From the NCBI GenBank assembly GCA_025361935.1, contig JANYJB010000072.1, forward strand, positions 1 through 36,496: DNA of 36,496 nucleotides, written 5' to 3'. The position numbers and the translations under genes are program-made. Under the pieces are notes generated by a model. That model saw nothing but the letters and a program-made list of their open reading frames with translations. It was not told the origin of the DNA and made no database searches. This DNA is from Verrucomicrobiota bacterium. Its GTDB lineage: Bacteria; Verrucomicrobiota; Verrucomicrobiia; Opitutales; Opitutaceae. Below are positions 8,973 through 17,077 of this stretch, piece after piece; the stretch's first letter is position 1; the number at the start of each line of letters is the position of its first letter.

Positions 8973-10202
8973 CTATCCGCCCGTCCGCGACTCGTGCGTC
9001 AGCATCCAACCCAGAAGTCCCTGCAAAGCCCCGTGCGCGGATGGTTTCGCCACCCCGCCAAACACGTCCAGCCTTCGCAACAGCTTCACGCGATCCGCAG
9101 GCGCGTCGCCCGCAAACCACTCCCGCCAAAGCGACTCCAGCCCGTCCGCATCGCAGGCCGCCAGCAGCGGCAGGAAGCCGTCGCACACCAGATTGTCGAA
9201 CCGGCTTCCGCTTACCGCATCGCCGCACAATTCGCCCGCGAGCCGCTCGCGCAACGACGTAAGCTCCGCCGCTTTTCGCGCCACCCGCGTGTCACTCCCC
9301 TCGCCTACCGTGAGCCCCGCCGCCGTCAAGACACCGCCGAGTCCCTCCAGCCGTTCCGGCCAGTCCGGACGCGATGCGACCCACGCCGCATATTGACGCA
9401 GCCTCAAACGCGGATGGTTGAGCGGACGCACGCCTTGCAAAGCCCAACGCTCCCTGCGCCCCTCAAAAACCTCCGCCGTGTCCAGTTTTCCACCACGCCA
9501 TGACTCCAGCGGATACTCCGTCGCCACGCTCAGCATGGGCGCGCGGTTGAAACGATAACCGAGGATTTCGAGGGCCGCGTGGTGGCAAGCCGCTTCCCAT
9601 CCCAACCGCCGGATGCGTTCGCGCGCGAAGCCGACCTTCTGGTTCCACCGCTCGTTCGCGTGACGCGCCAGCAACCGGTGCAACTCCGCAGGAGCCAGCG
9701 CGACGAGCTCGGCGTGCGCACGATCAAGCGGGCGGTTGGCCAAAGCCTCAACGGCGGCTTCCGCCGCATACTCTTCCAGCCCCCGATGCAAAAGCGGCAA
9801 CAACACCAGCACCGGGATACGCTTGCCGCCCGCCCCCGCCGTCCATGTTTCCGAGACGGGAAACAGCACGACGTGAAGCCCCACGTTGGCGTAGGCCGGA
9901 TCATTCGCGTGCCGGTGCGCCGCCCAATCCGCCTCGCGCAGATGCACCTCCACGTCGCCGGTGATTTCCTGCCCGTCCAACCGCAGACGCGCGTTTTGGA
10001 AATCCGGACCGCCCAGCCGGTTCCAGCGACCGGGATGAATGATCACGACGCCCCTGCCATCCAGCGTGCGCGCATCACCCTCAGAAAAATCCCGCCGGTC
10101 CCATATCTGCTGCAAAAGCATTTCGGAAAAGAAAAACGGGCCGTAGAGCCCCTGCACTTCGGCCACGGCGGATACATTTGGAATGGCGGCGCGTTGAGTC
10201 AT
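8973..10202 (-). CDS. DUF2851 family protein of unknown function
   Basis: This 409-residue protein matches the DUF2851 family, seen in Bacteroidota and Verrucomicrobiota. Conserved features include EVQGLYGPFFFSEMLLQ at the N-terminus, HPGRWNRLGGPDFQNARL, and GDVEVHLREADW with H-rich spacing, which could be a nuclease-like or metal-binding core. No function has been established for the family to my knowledge. The start at 10202 (MTQRAAIP) is chosen because the ATG overlaps the TGA of the upstream NYN gene by one base (TGATG). A longer frame to 10316 would overlap that gene by over 100 nt. Coupling to an NYN RNase and nearness to nusA suggest an RNA-related role, which is inference only. Confidence 0.8.
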   Translation of the reverse strand: MTQRAAIPNVSAVAEVQGLYGPFFFSEMLLQQIWDRRDFSEGDARTLDGRGVVIIHPGRWNRLGGPDFQNARLRLDGQEITGDVEVHLREADWAAHRHANDPAYANVGLHVVLFPVSETWTAGAGGKRIPVLVLLPLLHRGLEEYAAEAAVEALANRPLDRAHAELVALAPAELHRLLARHANERWNQKVGFARERIRRLGWEAACHHAALEILGYRFNRAPMLSVATEYPLESWRGGKLDTAEVFEGRRERWALQGVRPLNHPRLRLRQYAAWVASRPDWPERLEGLGGVLTAAGLTVGEGSDTRVARKAAELTSLRERLAGELCGDAVSGSRFDNLVCDGFLPLLAACDADGLESLWREWFAGDAPADRVKLLRRLDVFGGVAKPSAHGALQGLLGWMLTHESRTGG

Positions 10203-10702
10203 CACGAAGGCGATTTCCACTTTTTCGCGTTCTCGCGGTTCAGCACCCGCACGTCGGAAGCCAGCCGCGACTCCGCACGCTCTACCCACGCGGCGAGATC
10301 CGCCGGAGGCACCCACACCGCGCCCGCCGCCTCGATCGTCTGGCGTTCAGCCTGGTCGCCTGTCGCCACATAACAAAGCGACGCATCGGCGGCGCGACCG
10401 ACAAGTTGCTCGATCACGTCATCCGCCGTGAGCGACGTTGGCGTGTAAAGAACGCTGAACGTGACGTGCCCCGACGGTCGCTCGACCACCAGTTCATCAC
10501 CGCGACCGTCAAACACCACCGTCACCCGCGCTTGCTCCGCGTCATGCACAGCGCCGAGCTGTTGCACGAGCTGCGAACGAGCCGCACTGCGATCACGCTT
10601 CATTAGCGCGCGCAACTCGGGCCACGCGTGCAGCAGATTCGCCCCGTCAACAAGCAGGTGTTTTTCAAACGCCACACTTCCCACGCTGCCTTTCCTCCGC
10701 AT
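10202..10702 (-). CDS. NYN-domain RNase, YacP/Rae1-like
   Basis: The 166-residue protein fits the YacP (DUF901) branch of NYN/PIN-like nucleases. It shows LLVDGANLLHAWPEL near the N-terminus (first acidic residue in DGAN), VVFDGRGDE in the middle, a TADDVIEQLV block and VATGDQAERQ, then a basic C-terminus. Bacillus Rae1 of this family enters the ribosomal A site and cleaves mRNA in a translation-dependent way. Whether this protein does the same is inferred from the family. It is the first gene of the minus-strand block and is translationally coupled to the DUF2851 gene. It is divergent from the SPFH gene, with about 90 nt between them. Confidence 0.85.
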   Translation of the reverse strand: MRRKGSVGSVAFEKHLLVDGANLLHAWPELRALMKRDRSAARSQLVQQLGAVHDAEQARVTVVFDGRGDELVVERPSGHVTFSVLYTPTSLTADDVIEQLVGRAADASLCYVATGDQAERQTIEAAGAVWVPPADLAAWVERAESRLASDVRVLNRENAKKWKSPS

Positions 10703-10791
10703 GGGATCAACGCAGGAGTGATGGAAAATTCACGCCGCCATGTAGTGCGGTTGCGCTTGCGAAGCCCCTTCACGGAATGTGTGATCGCGCC

Positions 10792-11619
10792 ATGAATCCA
10801 AACGCACTGAGTAAGCTCATCGGAGCGGCCATCATCATCCTCGCCCTCGTGATCGCGGCAGCGCAGTCCACTTATGTAGTCGAACCCGGCTTTCGCGGCG
10901 TCCAAGTCACCCTTGGCAAGGTCAGCGACCAGTTCAAACCCGAGGGCTTCGGCACCAAGCAGCCGTTCATATCGAACATCGTCCCCATTCCCGTCCGCCA
11001 GCTTGCCCGCGAACTACCCGCCGAGTGTTACTCCTCCGATCTGCAGCAGGTGACCATCCAGCTCCGCGTGCTTTACCGCATCCCCGAGTCCTCCGTCGTC
11101 CGCATATACAAAGAGTATTCTGGCGACCCGTTTGAAAACCTCATAGCCCCGCGCGTGCTGGAAGCCGTGAAAGAAGTGACCGCGATGCAAAGCGCCGAAC
11201 AGATCGTGAAGCAGCGCGAAAACATCAAGACCAAGGCCCTCACCTCCGCCCGCGACAAAGTCAGCAACATCCTCGATATCGAGGACATCGTCTTGGAGAA
11301 TATCACACTCTCCAAAGAACTCGAAAACGCCATCGAGTCCAAAATGGTGCAGGAACAGGAAGCCGCGAAATCTCGCTTCACCCAGCAGAAGGCGCAGATC
11401 GAGGCCGAGACCTCCATCATCAAAGCCAAAGGCGAAGCCGAGGCCATCCGCATCCGCGGCGAAGCATTGCGCGACACGCCAGGACTTATCCAACTCCAGA
11501 TCGTGGAAAAATGGGACGGCAAAGCCCCCCTTGTGATTGGCGGTGGCGGTGAAAATTCCGGCACCAACTTCATCCTCCCTCTCGGCAACCCCGCTACCTC
11601 GCCCGTCATCCGCAAATGA
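10792..11619 (+). CDS. Prohibitin/SPFH-domain membrane protein
   Basis: The 275-residue protein has one N-terminal membrane helix (about 8-24), an SPFH/band-7 domain starting at [15 protein letters not shown], and an Ala/Glu-rich coiled coil (about 180-235). It ends in a glycine-rich stretch. This is the prohibitin arrangement: such proteins form ring-like membrane scaffolds and often control membrane proteases or microdomains. The start is placed at 10792 (MNPNALSK); an ATG five codons earlier is possible. Its stop overlaps the ATG of the next small membrane gene (ATGA), so the two are probably co-translated. No FtsH or NfeD partner lies nearby. Confidence 0.85.
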   Translation: MNPNALSKLIGAAIIILALVIAAAQSTYVVEPGFRGVQVTLGKVSDQFKPEGFGTKQPFISNIVPIPVRQLARELPAECYSSDLQQVTIQLRVLYRIPESSVVRIYKEYSGDPFENLIAPRVLEAVKEVTAMQSAEQIVKQRENIKTKALTSARDKVSNILDIEDIVLENITLSKELENAIESKMVQEQEAAKSRFTQQKAQIEAETSIIKAKGEAEAIRIRGEALRDTPGLIQLQIVEKWDGKAPLVIGGGGENSGTNFILPLGNPATSPVIRK

Positions 11620-11813
11620 CCCCATCGGGCAAACGCACCCTCGCGGTTTTCAGCGTATTCGTCGCGCTCGTGGTTGTGCTCTGCCTGATATTTCCACGCG
11701 TGCTCGGCTTTGTGGAGCTGGCCGCGCGCGAACTGAAATACCTTTGGTGGCTGGTCTTCATGCTGGCCCTGGGCGTGTGGCTGATGTTTTTCTTCGGCAA
11801 ACGTAAGCCGTAA
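11616..11813 (+). CDS. Small two-helix membrane protein of unknown function
   Basis: This 65-residue protein is almost entirely two hydrophobic helices (about 9-27 and 41-60), with a short polar loop (AARELKYL) and a basic end GKRKP. It starts inside the stop of the SPFH gene (ATGA overlap of four bases), so expression is coupled. I do not recognise a family. The size, topology and coupling suggest a membrane partner or accessory subunit of the SPFH protein. It is probably real rather than a chance frame because of the clean overlap and coherent hydrophobic pattern. Confidence 0.7.
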   Translation: MTPSGKRTLAVFSVFVALVVVLCLIFPRVLGFVELAARELKYLWWLVFMLALGVWLMFFFGKRKP

Positions 11814-11865
11814 GAAAGCTCGACAACCCGCCCGCCGCCGGAAGATTTTCCCGTCCGGCATATCC

Positions 11866-11953
11866 GGAGAGGTGGCAGAGTGGTCTATCGCGACGGTCTT
11901 GAAAACCGTTGGGCCGAAAGGTCCCGGGGGTTCGAATCCCTCCCTCTCCGCCA
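11866..11953 (+). tRNA. tRNA-Ser (anticodon TGA)
   Basis: The acceptor GGAGAGG pairs with CCTCTCC. The anticodon stem ACGGT/ACCGT encloses loop CTTGAAA, giving anticodon TGA. There is a long variable arm typical of class II tRNAs, a T-arm with GGTTCGAATCC, and an encoded CCA (11951-11953). The 88-nt length is normal for tRNA-Ser. Confidence 0.97.
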
Positions 11954-12094
11954 CTTACGAGTCCAAAAGCGGACTGCTCTTGAACGACTCGCGATTATCT
12001 ATTCCATTCATGTCCTACCCCATGACTGGCAGAGACAGATTTTGGGGATTTTCCAGCCGTGATTTTTTTTAAAACGAAGCCTAGGTCCCCTCAA

Positions 12095-13651
12095 ATGAAT
12101 CAACTGAAATTCAAACTGTTAAAATCAACCTGCCTAGGGCTCACATGCCTTTTGGCCGTGGTCGCAAAAGGCGAGGCTGCTTCCGCTCCGCGTCCACCCA
12201 ACATCGTCATTATCTACTGTGACGACATCGGCTTTGGCGACCTGAGTTGTTATGGAGCGACCAAGATAAACACACCCAATTTGGACCAACTCGCGGCCGA
12301 GGGTCAGCGTTTCGTAAACGCACACGCCACGGCTTCCACCTGCACGCCCAGCAGGTATTCGCTCCTTACCGGCGAATACTCTTTCCGCAACCAAGGCGCG
12401 CACATCTTGAATGGCGATGCGCCTCTGCTGATTCCTCCGGGAACACCGACACTGCCCGCCCTGCTGCAAAAAGGCGGTTACACAACAGGCGTCGTCGGCA
12501 AGTGGCACCTGGGATTGGGCGCGGGCAACACGGATTGGAATGGCGAGGTAAAACCCGGACCGCTGGAGATCGGGTTTGATTATTCATTCATCATTCCCAC
12601 CACACCGGACCGGGTGCCCTGCGTCTATGTGGAAAACCATCGAGTGGCGGGTTTGGACCCCACGGATCCGATAGAGATCAGCTACCAGCATCCCGTGGGC
12701 ACCGATCCCACCGGAACGGATCACCCGGAGCTCATTCGCTATACGGCCGACAAACAACACTCCGGCACCATCGTGGATCGAATCAGCCGCATCGGCTGGA
12801 TGAAAGGCGGCCAGGCCGCGCGATGGAAAGATGAGGACATGGCGGCGACTTTGTTGCGGAAAGCTCAACAATTCCTAGAACAGAATCAGGCAAAGCCGTT
12901 TTTCTTGTATTATGCCGTTCATGACGTGCACGTGCCGCGCGCTCCCAACGATCGGTTTCTCGGCAAAAGCCAGTGCGGCATCCGCGGCGACATGGTTTTG
13001 GAGCTCGATTGGTGCGTGGGCGAATTCATGGCCGCGCTGCGACGCCTCAATTTGGCCGACAATACGTTGGTTGTTTTCAGTTGCGACAACGGCCCGTTGT
13101 TTGAGGACGGCTATAACGACGGCTCCTTAAAGGCAGCCAACGGCGCCACGCCGGCCGGACCGTTTCGCGGTGGCAAATACCGCATTTATGAAGGCGGCAC
13201 GCGACTGCCCTTCATCACATGGTGGCCGGTCCAGATTAAACCGGGCGTCTCCGATGCGCTGATCAGCCATGTGGATTTACTCGCCTCACTGGCTTCGTTG
13301 GCCGAAATCAATGTTCCCAATAATGCAGGGACGGACAGCGAGAACCTGCTGCCCACCTTGCTGGGCCGCAGTCCGGTGGGACGGCAAAACTTGATTGAGC
13401 AATCGGAGAAAGGTCTGGCCATTGTGCAGGCGGATTGGAAATACATCCCCGCCGGCAATGTGGTGCGCTGGGGTGCCGCGAGCAGGCCCGGAAACACCGC
13501 CGGACCCGCCGATTGGGCGGAAGCGCAATTGTTCAACCTCGCACAGGACAAAGGAGAAACTAATAACCTCGCGGCCAAGTATCCGGAAAAAATGCAAGGT
13601 CTCGCCGAATTATTGGAAAAAATCCGCACGCCCAAAGAGAAACAGCCGTGA
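12095..13651 (+). CDS. Secreted sulfatase (arylsulfatase family, Cys-type)
   Basis: Sulfatases hydrolyse sulfate esters, here probably on a sulfated polysaccharide or glycan outside the cytoplasm. With the start at 12095 the 518-residue protein has a signal peptide (basic start, hydrophobic core about 12-24, AASA cleavage region). It then shows NIVIIYCDDIGFGDL with the metal-binding Asp pair 43-44, and the CTPSR motif with Cys83, which must become formylglycine. A GKWHLG motif and a DNGP motif follow. Cys83 activation needs a formylglycine-generating enzyme, not in this window. An upstream in-frame start at 12059 would spoil the signal peptide. It lies between tRNA-Ser and moxR, 31 nt before the latter, so read-through into the Bat operon is possible. 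Confidence 0.93.
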   Translation: MNQLKFKLLKSTCLGLTCLLAVVAKGEAASAPRPPNIVIIYCDDIGFGDLSCYGATKINTPNLDQLAAEGQRFVNAHATASTCTPSRYSLLTGEYSFRNQGAHILNGDAPLLIPPGTPTLPALLQKGGYTTGVVGKWHLGLGAGNTDWNGEVKPGPLEIGFDYSFIIPTTPDRVPCVYVENHRVAGLDPTDPIEISYQHPVGTDPTGTDHPELIRYTADKQHSGTIVDRISRIGWMKGGQAARWKDEDMAATLLRKAQQFLEQNQAKPFFLYYAVHDVHVPRAPNDRFLGKSQCGIRGDMVLELDWCVGEFMAALRRLNLADNTLVVFSCDNGPLFEDGYNDGSLKAANGATPAGPFRGGKYRIYEGGTRLPFITWWPVQIKPGVSDALISHVDLLASLASLAEINVPNNAGTDSENLLPTLLGRSPVGRQNLIEQSEKGLAIVQADWKYIPAGNVVRWGAASRPGNTAGPADWAEAQLFNLAQDKGETNNLAAKYPEKMQGLAELLEKIRTPKEKQP

Positions 13652-13682
13652 GCCGGCAAGTCTTGATGGGATAAATAAAAAC

Positions 13683-14684
13683 ATGACGCATTCAACGAAC
13701 CCGGCTTCATCCTTGACCGACTCCACACGCCTCCTTGATACCGTCCGCCAGCAGGTATCGACGGTCATTGTCGGGCAGCAACAACTCGTGGACCGCCTTC
13801 TCCTCGCGTTGCTTTGCGACGGACATGTGCTCGTCGAAGGCATTCCCGGCGTGGCCAAGACGCTCACCGTAAACTGCCTGGCGCAGAGTTTGCACGCGCA
13901 GTTCAACCGCGTGCAATTCACGCCCGACCTGCTGCCGGGCGATCTGATCGGAACGTTGATTTACAACCCGCAGACCGCCGCATTCACCACCGAACAAGGA
14001 CCGATCTTTACCAACATTTTGCTCGCCGATGAAATCAACCGCGCCCCCGCCAAGGTCCAAAGCGCGCTGCTCGAAGCGATGCAGGAGCGGCAGGCCACCA
14101 TCGGCAAGCAAACCTGGCCGCTACCCAAACCGTTCCTGGTGCTGGCCACGCAAAACCCCATCGAGCAGGAAGGCACCTACGATCTGCCCGAGGCGCAGGT
14201 GGACCGCTTCATGTTCAAACTCACGGTCACCTATCCGTCTATCACCGAGGAACACGAAATCCTCAAACGCATGGCCCGCGCGAACCCGCTCACCCAGGTC
14301 ACACCCGTCACCGAGTTGAGTGAAATCGTGAAGCTCCGCGAACGCCTCGATGAAATCCATCTGGCCGAAGAACTGGAGCTCTACATTCTTAATCTCGTCC
14401 AGGCCACGCGCCAGCCGGCGCAATACGACCTTGCCGACTTGAAAGATTACATCCGCTTCGGCGCCTCGCCGCGCGCTTCCATCTTTATCGCCAAGGCCGC
14501 GCGCGGTCACGCCTTGATGGCCGGCCGCGCCGCCGTGCTGCCGGACGACATCAAGACCGTCGCGCCGGACATTCTTCGTCACCGCATTGCCATGAGCTAC
14601 AAAGCCGAGGCCGCCGGGGTGAACTCCGACCATGTCATCGACCGCATACTCCGCACGGTGAGCATCCGCTCGCGGGCAACATAA
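13683..14684 (+). CDS. moxR: MoxR-family AAA+ ATPase
   Basis: MoxR ATPases act as chaperones that activate or assemble protein complexes, usually together with VWA-domain partners. The 333-residue protein has the family's Walker A GIPGVAKT (53-60), Walker B LLADE (113-117) followed by INRAP, a sensor region ATQNPIEQEGTYDLPEAQ, and an arginine-finger segment at DRFMF. The C-terminal lid domain ends in ILRTVSI. It starts the series moxR-DUF58-lipoprotein-batA-batBC-batD-batE. The ATG at 13683 is chosen because the MTHSTNP start fits the family; a much longer open frame upstream overlaps the sulfatase and is a shadow. Confidence 0.94.
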   Translation: MTHSTNPASSLTDSTRLLDTVRQQVSTVIVGQQQLVDRLLLALLCDGHVLVEGIPGVAKTLTVNCLAQSLHAQFNRVQFTPDLLPGDLIGTLIYNPQTAAFTTEQGPIFTNILLADEINRAPAKVQSALLEAMQERQATIGKQTWPLPKPFLVLATQNPIEQEGTYDLPEAQVDRFMFKLTVTYPSITEEHEILKRMARANPLTQVTPVTELSEIVKLRERLDEIHLAEELELYILNLVQATRQPAQYDLADLKDYIRFGASPRASIFIAKAARGHALMAGRAAVLPDDIKTVAPDILRHRIAMSYKAEAAGVNSDHVIDRILRTVSIRSRAT

Positions 14685-14693
14685 GGTTGTTCC

Positions 14694-15566
14694 GTGGAGC
14701 ATCTCGCCGAACAAGCCCTGCGCCGGTTGCAGATCCGCTGCCGCCGCCCGGTCGAGCATCTGCTCGCCGGCGAATACCGCAGCGTGTTCAAGGGACGCGG
14801 CATGGAGTTCGAGGAGTTGCGCGAATACACCGCCGGCGACGATGTGCGGGCGATCGACTGGCGCTCGCTCGCCCGGACGGGCCGACCGCACATCCGGCGT
14901 TACATCGAAGAGCGCGAACAAAATTTCGTCCTCGCCGTGGACGTATCGGCGTCGTCCGGGTTTAGCAGCGGTTCACGCGCCAAACGCGACGCCGCGCAGG
15001 AGGCCGCCGCGCTGCTCGCATGGTCGGCCGCGCGCAACAAGGACCGCGTGGGCCTGCTGCTTTTCACCGACGAACCGGAATGCTTTATCGCACCAGCCCA
15101 TGGCCGCAACCACGTCTTGCGCGTCATCAATCAACTGGTCGCTTTTTCGCCGTCGCGCAAGGGCACGAACCTTTCGGCCGCGCTGGATTTCATCGGCCTC
15201 ACCACGCGCAAGCGCAGCATCGTGTTTTTATTCTCGGATTTTCTGTGCGACGGATACGAGGAATCCCTGCGGATGCTCTCGCGCCGACATGATGTCACCG
15301 CCGTGATGGTGCGCGATCCGGCGGAACAGCGCCTGCCCGCCGGCGGGCTAATTCAACTGCGCGACGCCGAGAGCGGGCGCGAGCGGTTGGTCGACGCGGA
15401 TGCGGCGTCCACGCTAAGCCTCGAACCCGGAGAACGCTTTGCCCGGGTATGCCGCGAGGCGGATATGGACCACTTGGAAATCGGACCACAGGTGGATTGT
15501 GTCGAGGCACTGTCTTCTTACTTCCACAACCGCCGCCGAAGGATCATTGATGAAACGGGGGGCTGA
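14694..15566 (+). CDS. DUF58 / VWA-like protein of the Bat operon
   Basis: The 290-residue protein has the DUF58 signature EYTAGDDVRAIDW at 44-56, followed by a VWA-like fold with a MIDAS-type DVSASS (83-88). DUF58 proteins accompany MoxR in most Bat operons and are thought to be ATPase partners or substrates. No membrane helix is seen, so it is probably cytoplasmic. It starts with GTG at 14694, nine nt after moxR, preceded by AAGG. It ends at 15566, one base before the next gene. The C-terminus is basic (NRRRRIIDE). Confidence 0.9.
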   Translation: MEHLAEQALRRLQIRCRRPVEHLLAGEYRSVFKGRGMEFEELREYTAGDDVRAIDWRSLARTGRPHIRRYIEEREQNFVLAVDVSASSGFSSGSRAKRDAAQEAAALLAWSAARNKDRVGLLLFTDEPECFIAPAHGRNHVLRVINQLVAFSPSRKGTNLSAALDFIGLTTRKRSIVFLFSDFLCDGYEESLRMLSRRHDVTAVMVRDPAEQRLPAGGLIQLRDAESGRERLVDADAASTLSLEPGERFARVCREADMDHLEIGPQVDCVEALSSYFHNRRRRIIDETGG

Positions 15567-15567
15567 A

Positions 15568-16059
15568 ATGCGCATGATCACCATCGCCTGCGCACTGCTG
15601 GTGCTGACCGTCGCCTCGTGCCGGAAGTCCTCCGCTCCGGAGAAGCTGTGGACGGTGGAAAAAAGCGCGGCAAAAAATGGCGTTAGCGCCATCTTTCGCC
15701 TCAGCGCGGTCACGCTGACGCCTGGCGCCCGGTTGGATTGCGAACTCGACGTGCAGGCGCCCGCCGCCACGCAGCTTGAGAAGCCGCAACTGAACCTTCC
15801 GGGGACGGAACTCGTTGATTTTGTCGCGCTGCCGGTGTCGCTCACCTCAACGGGAGGTGAAGAGCGCAAGTTCCGCTGGACGTATCAAGCCGGTCCGCCG
15901 GGTTCGGTGGCGAATCCAAGCGTATGCGTGAACTTCATCTCCGCGCAGGCCGCCAACTCGTTGAGCATCGAACTGCCTGCCATTACGATTAAATCTGCGT
16001 TCGCGCCGGGCACCTTTACGGACACGCTGCCACCATTGGAGGAAAAGAATGCGTTTTGA
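15568..16059 (+). CDS. Lipoprotein of the Bat operon, family not recognised
   Basis: This 163-residue protein starts with MRMITIACALL and a lipobox VASC at 17-20, so it should be lipidated at Cys20 and anchored to a membrane. The rest alternates in a beta-rich pattern (LTPGARLDCELDVQAP, then LPVSLTST, then ERKFRWTYQA), like an Ig-type or BatD-like periplasmic domain. I do not recognise a family. In many gammaproteobacterial operons this slot, between DUF58 and batA, holds DUF4381, but the lipobox and absence of a transmembrane helix argue against that. The start is placed after a GGGGGG stretch and one base after the DUF58 stop; an earlier ATG at 15550 is possible. Its end overlaps batA by 11 nt. 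Confidence 0.75.
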   Translation: MRMITIACALLVLTVASCRKSSAPEKLWTVEKSAAKNGVSAIFRLSAVTLTPGARLDCELDVQAPAATQLEKPQLNLPGTELVDFVALPVSLTSTGGEERKFRWTYQAGPPGSVANPSVCVNFISAQAANSLSIELPAITIKSAFAPGTFTDTLPPLEEKNAF

Positions 16060-17077
16060 ATGGCCAGAAGCCTTGTGGCTGTTGCTGCCGGCGGTCTGGT
16101 GGCTGTGGCGCCGCCATCGTCAGCCCGCGCCCGCGCTGGAATTTTCTTCGCTGGACCTTGTGGCGCCGGAAGCCGCCTCCTGGCGCACGCGCTGGGCGTG
16201 GCTGCCGGATGCGTTCCGGGCGCTGGCTGTGCTTTCGTTGATCGCCGCGCTGGCGCGACCGCAACGGGAGGTGGAGGAACATTTGCGCGTGCGCGAGGGC
16301 ATCGCTATCAACCTGCTGATGGATATTTCCAGCAGCATGGATATGCCCATCCCATCTCTCTCAGGAAACAAGCTGACACGGATGGAGGCGGTTAAATCGG
16401 TGCTGCAGCAATTTATTTTGGGCGACGGCAAGGAATTGTCCGGCCGTCCCGATGATTTGCTCGGGCTGGTGACGTTTGCGCGCTACGCGGACACCATCAG
16501 CCCCCTAACTACGGCGCACGATGCGCTCGCGGAAATCATCAGTGAGATAAAGATCGAAGATCGGCCAAACGAGGACGGCACGGCCTACGGCGACGCGGTC
16601 ACTCTGGCGGCGGCGCGCTTGCACTCTATCGAGACCGGCCTCAACCCGACCGGATCGGGCGAAAAAATTAAAAATCGCGTCATCGTGCTGCTTACGGACG
16701 GCGAAAACAATTGCGGCCGTCATCTGCCGCTGGAGGCAACTGCGCTCGCCAAACAATGGGGCATCCGTGTTTACGTGATCAGCTTGGCTGACAGCGATCT
16801 GACTGCGGGTGCACGTCCGGGAGACACCGCGCCATCGCAGGCAGCACAAATCCTGATGCGCATGGCGAGCGAGACGGGCGGCCTGTATCAGTCGGCCCGG
16901 GATGCGCAGGGCCTGCATGCCATCTATCAAAAAATAGACGCGTTGGAAAAAAGCCGCATACGCATCCAGACCAACACAGGCTGGCGGGAATGGTTTCCAG
17001 CCCTCACCGTGCTGGCGCTGGTATTGATCGCGGCGGAAATGACGCTTCGTTCCACCCTCTTAAGGAGGATTCCGTGA
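16049..17077 (+). CDS. batA: BatA: VWA-domain inner-membrane protein
   Basis: The 342-residue protein has membrane helices near 8-20 and 55-70, then a VWA domain whose MIDAS DISSSMD starts at Asp92 (DxSxS). A third helix lies near the C-terminus (about 318-335, after WREWFPALTV). This two-plus-one layout is that of BatA. Bat proteins were linked to aerotolerance in Bacteroides and to envelope stress; the molecular action is unknown. The gene overlaps the preceding lipoprotein gene by 11 nt and its TGA overlaps the GTG of the next gene, so translation is coupled on both sides. Confidence 0.9.
   Translation: MRFEWPEALWLLLPAVWWLWRRHRQPAPALEFSSLDLVAPEAASWRTRWAWLPDAFRALAVLSLIAALARPQREVEEHLRVREGIAINLLMDISSSMDMPIPSLSGNKLTRMEAVKSVLQQFILGDGKELSGRPDDLLGLVTFARYADTISPLTTAHDALAEIISEIKIEDRPNEDGTAYGDAVTLAAARLHSIETGLNPTGSGEKIKNRVIVLLTDGENNCGRHLPLEATALAKQWGIRVYVISLADSDLTAGARPGDTAPSQAAQILMRMASETGGLYQSARDAQGLHAIYQKIDALEKSRIRIQTNTGWREWFPALTVLALVLIAAEMTLRSTLLRRIP

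Noticed and set aside
11837-11859. Hairpin GCCGGA...TCCGGC before tRNA-Ser
   Set aside because: Six-pair stem but an 11-nt loop and no U-run; not enough for a terminator.
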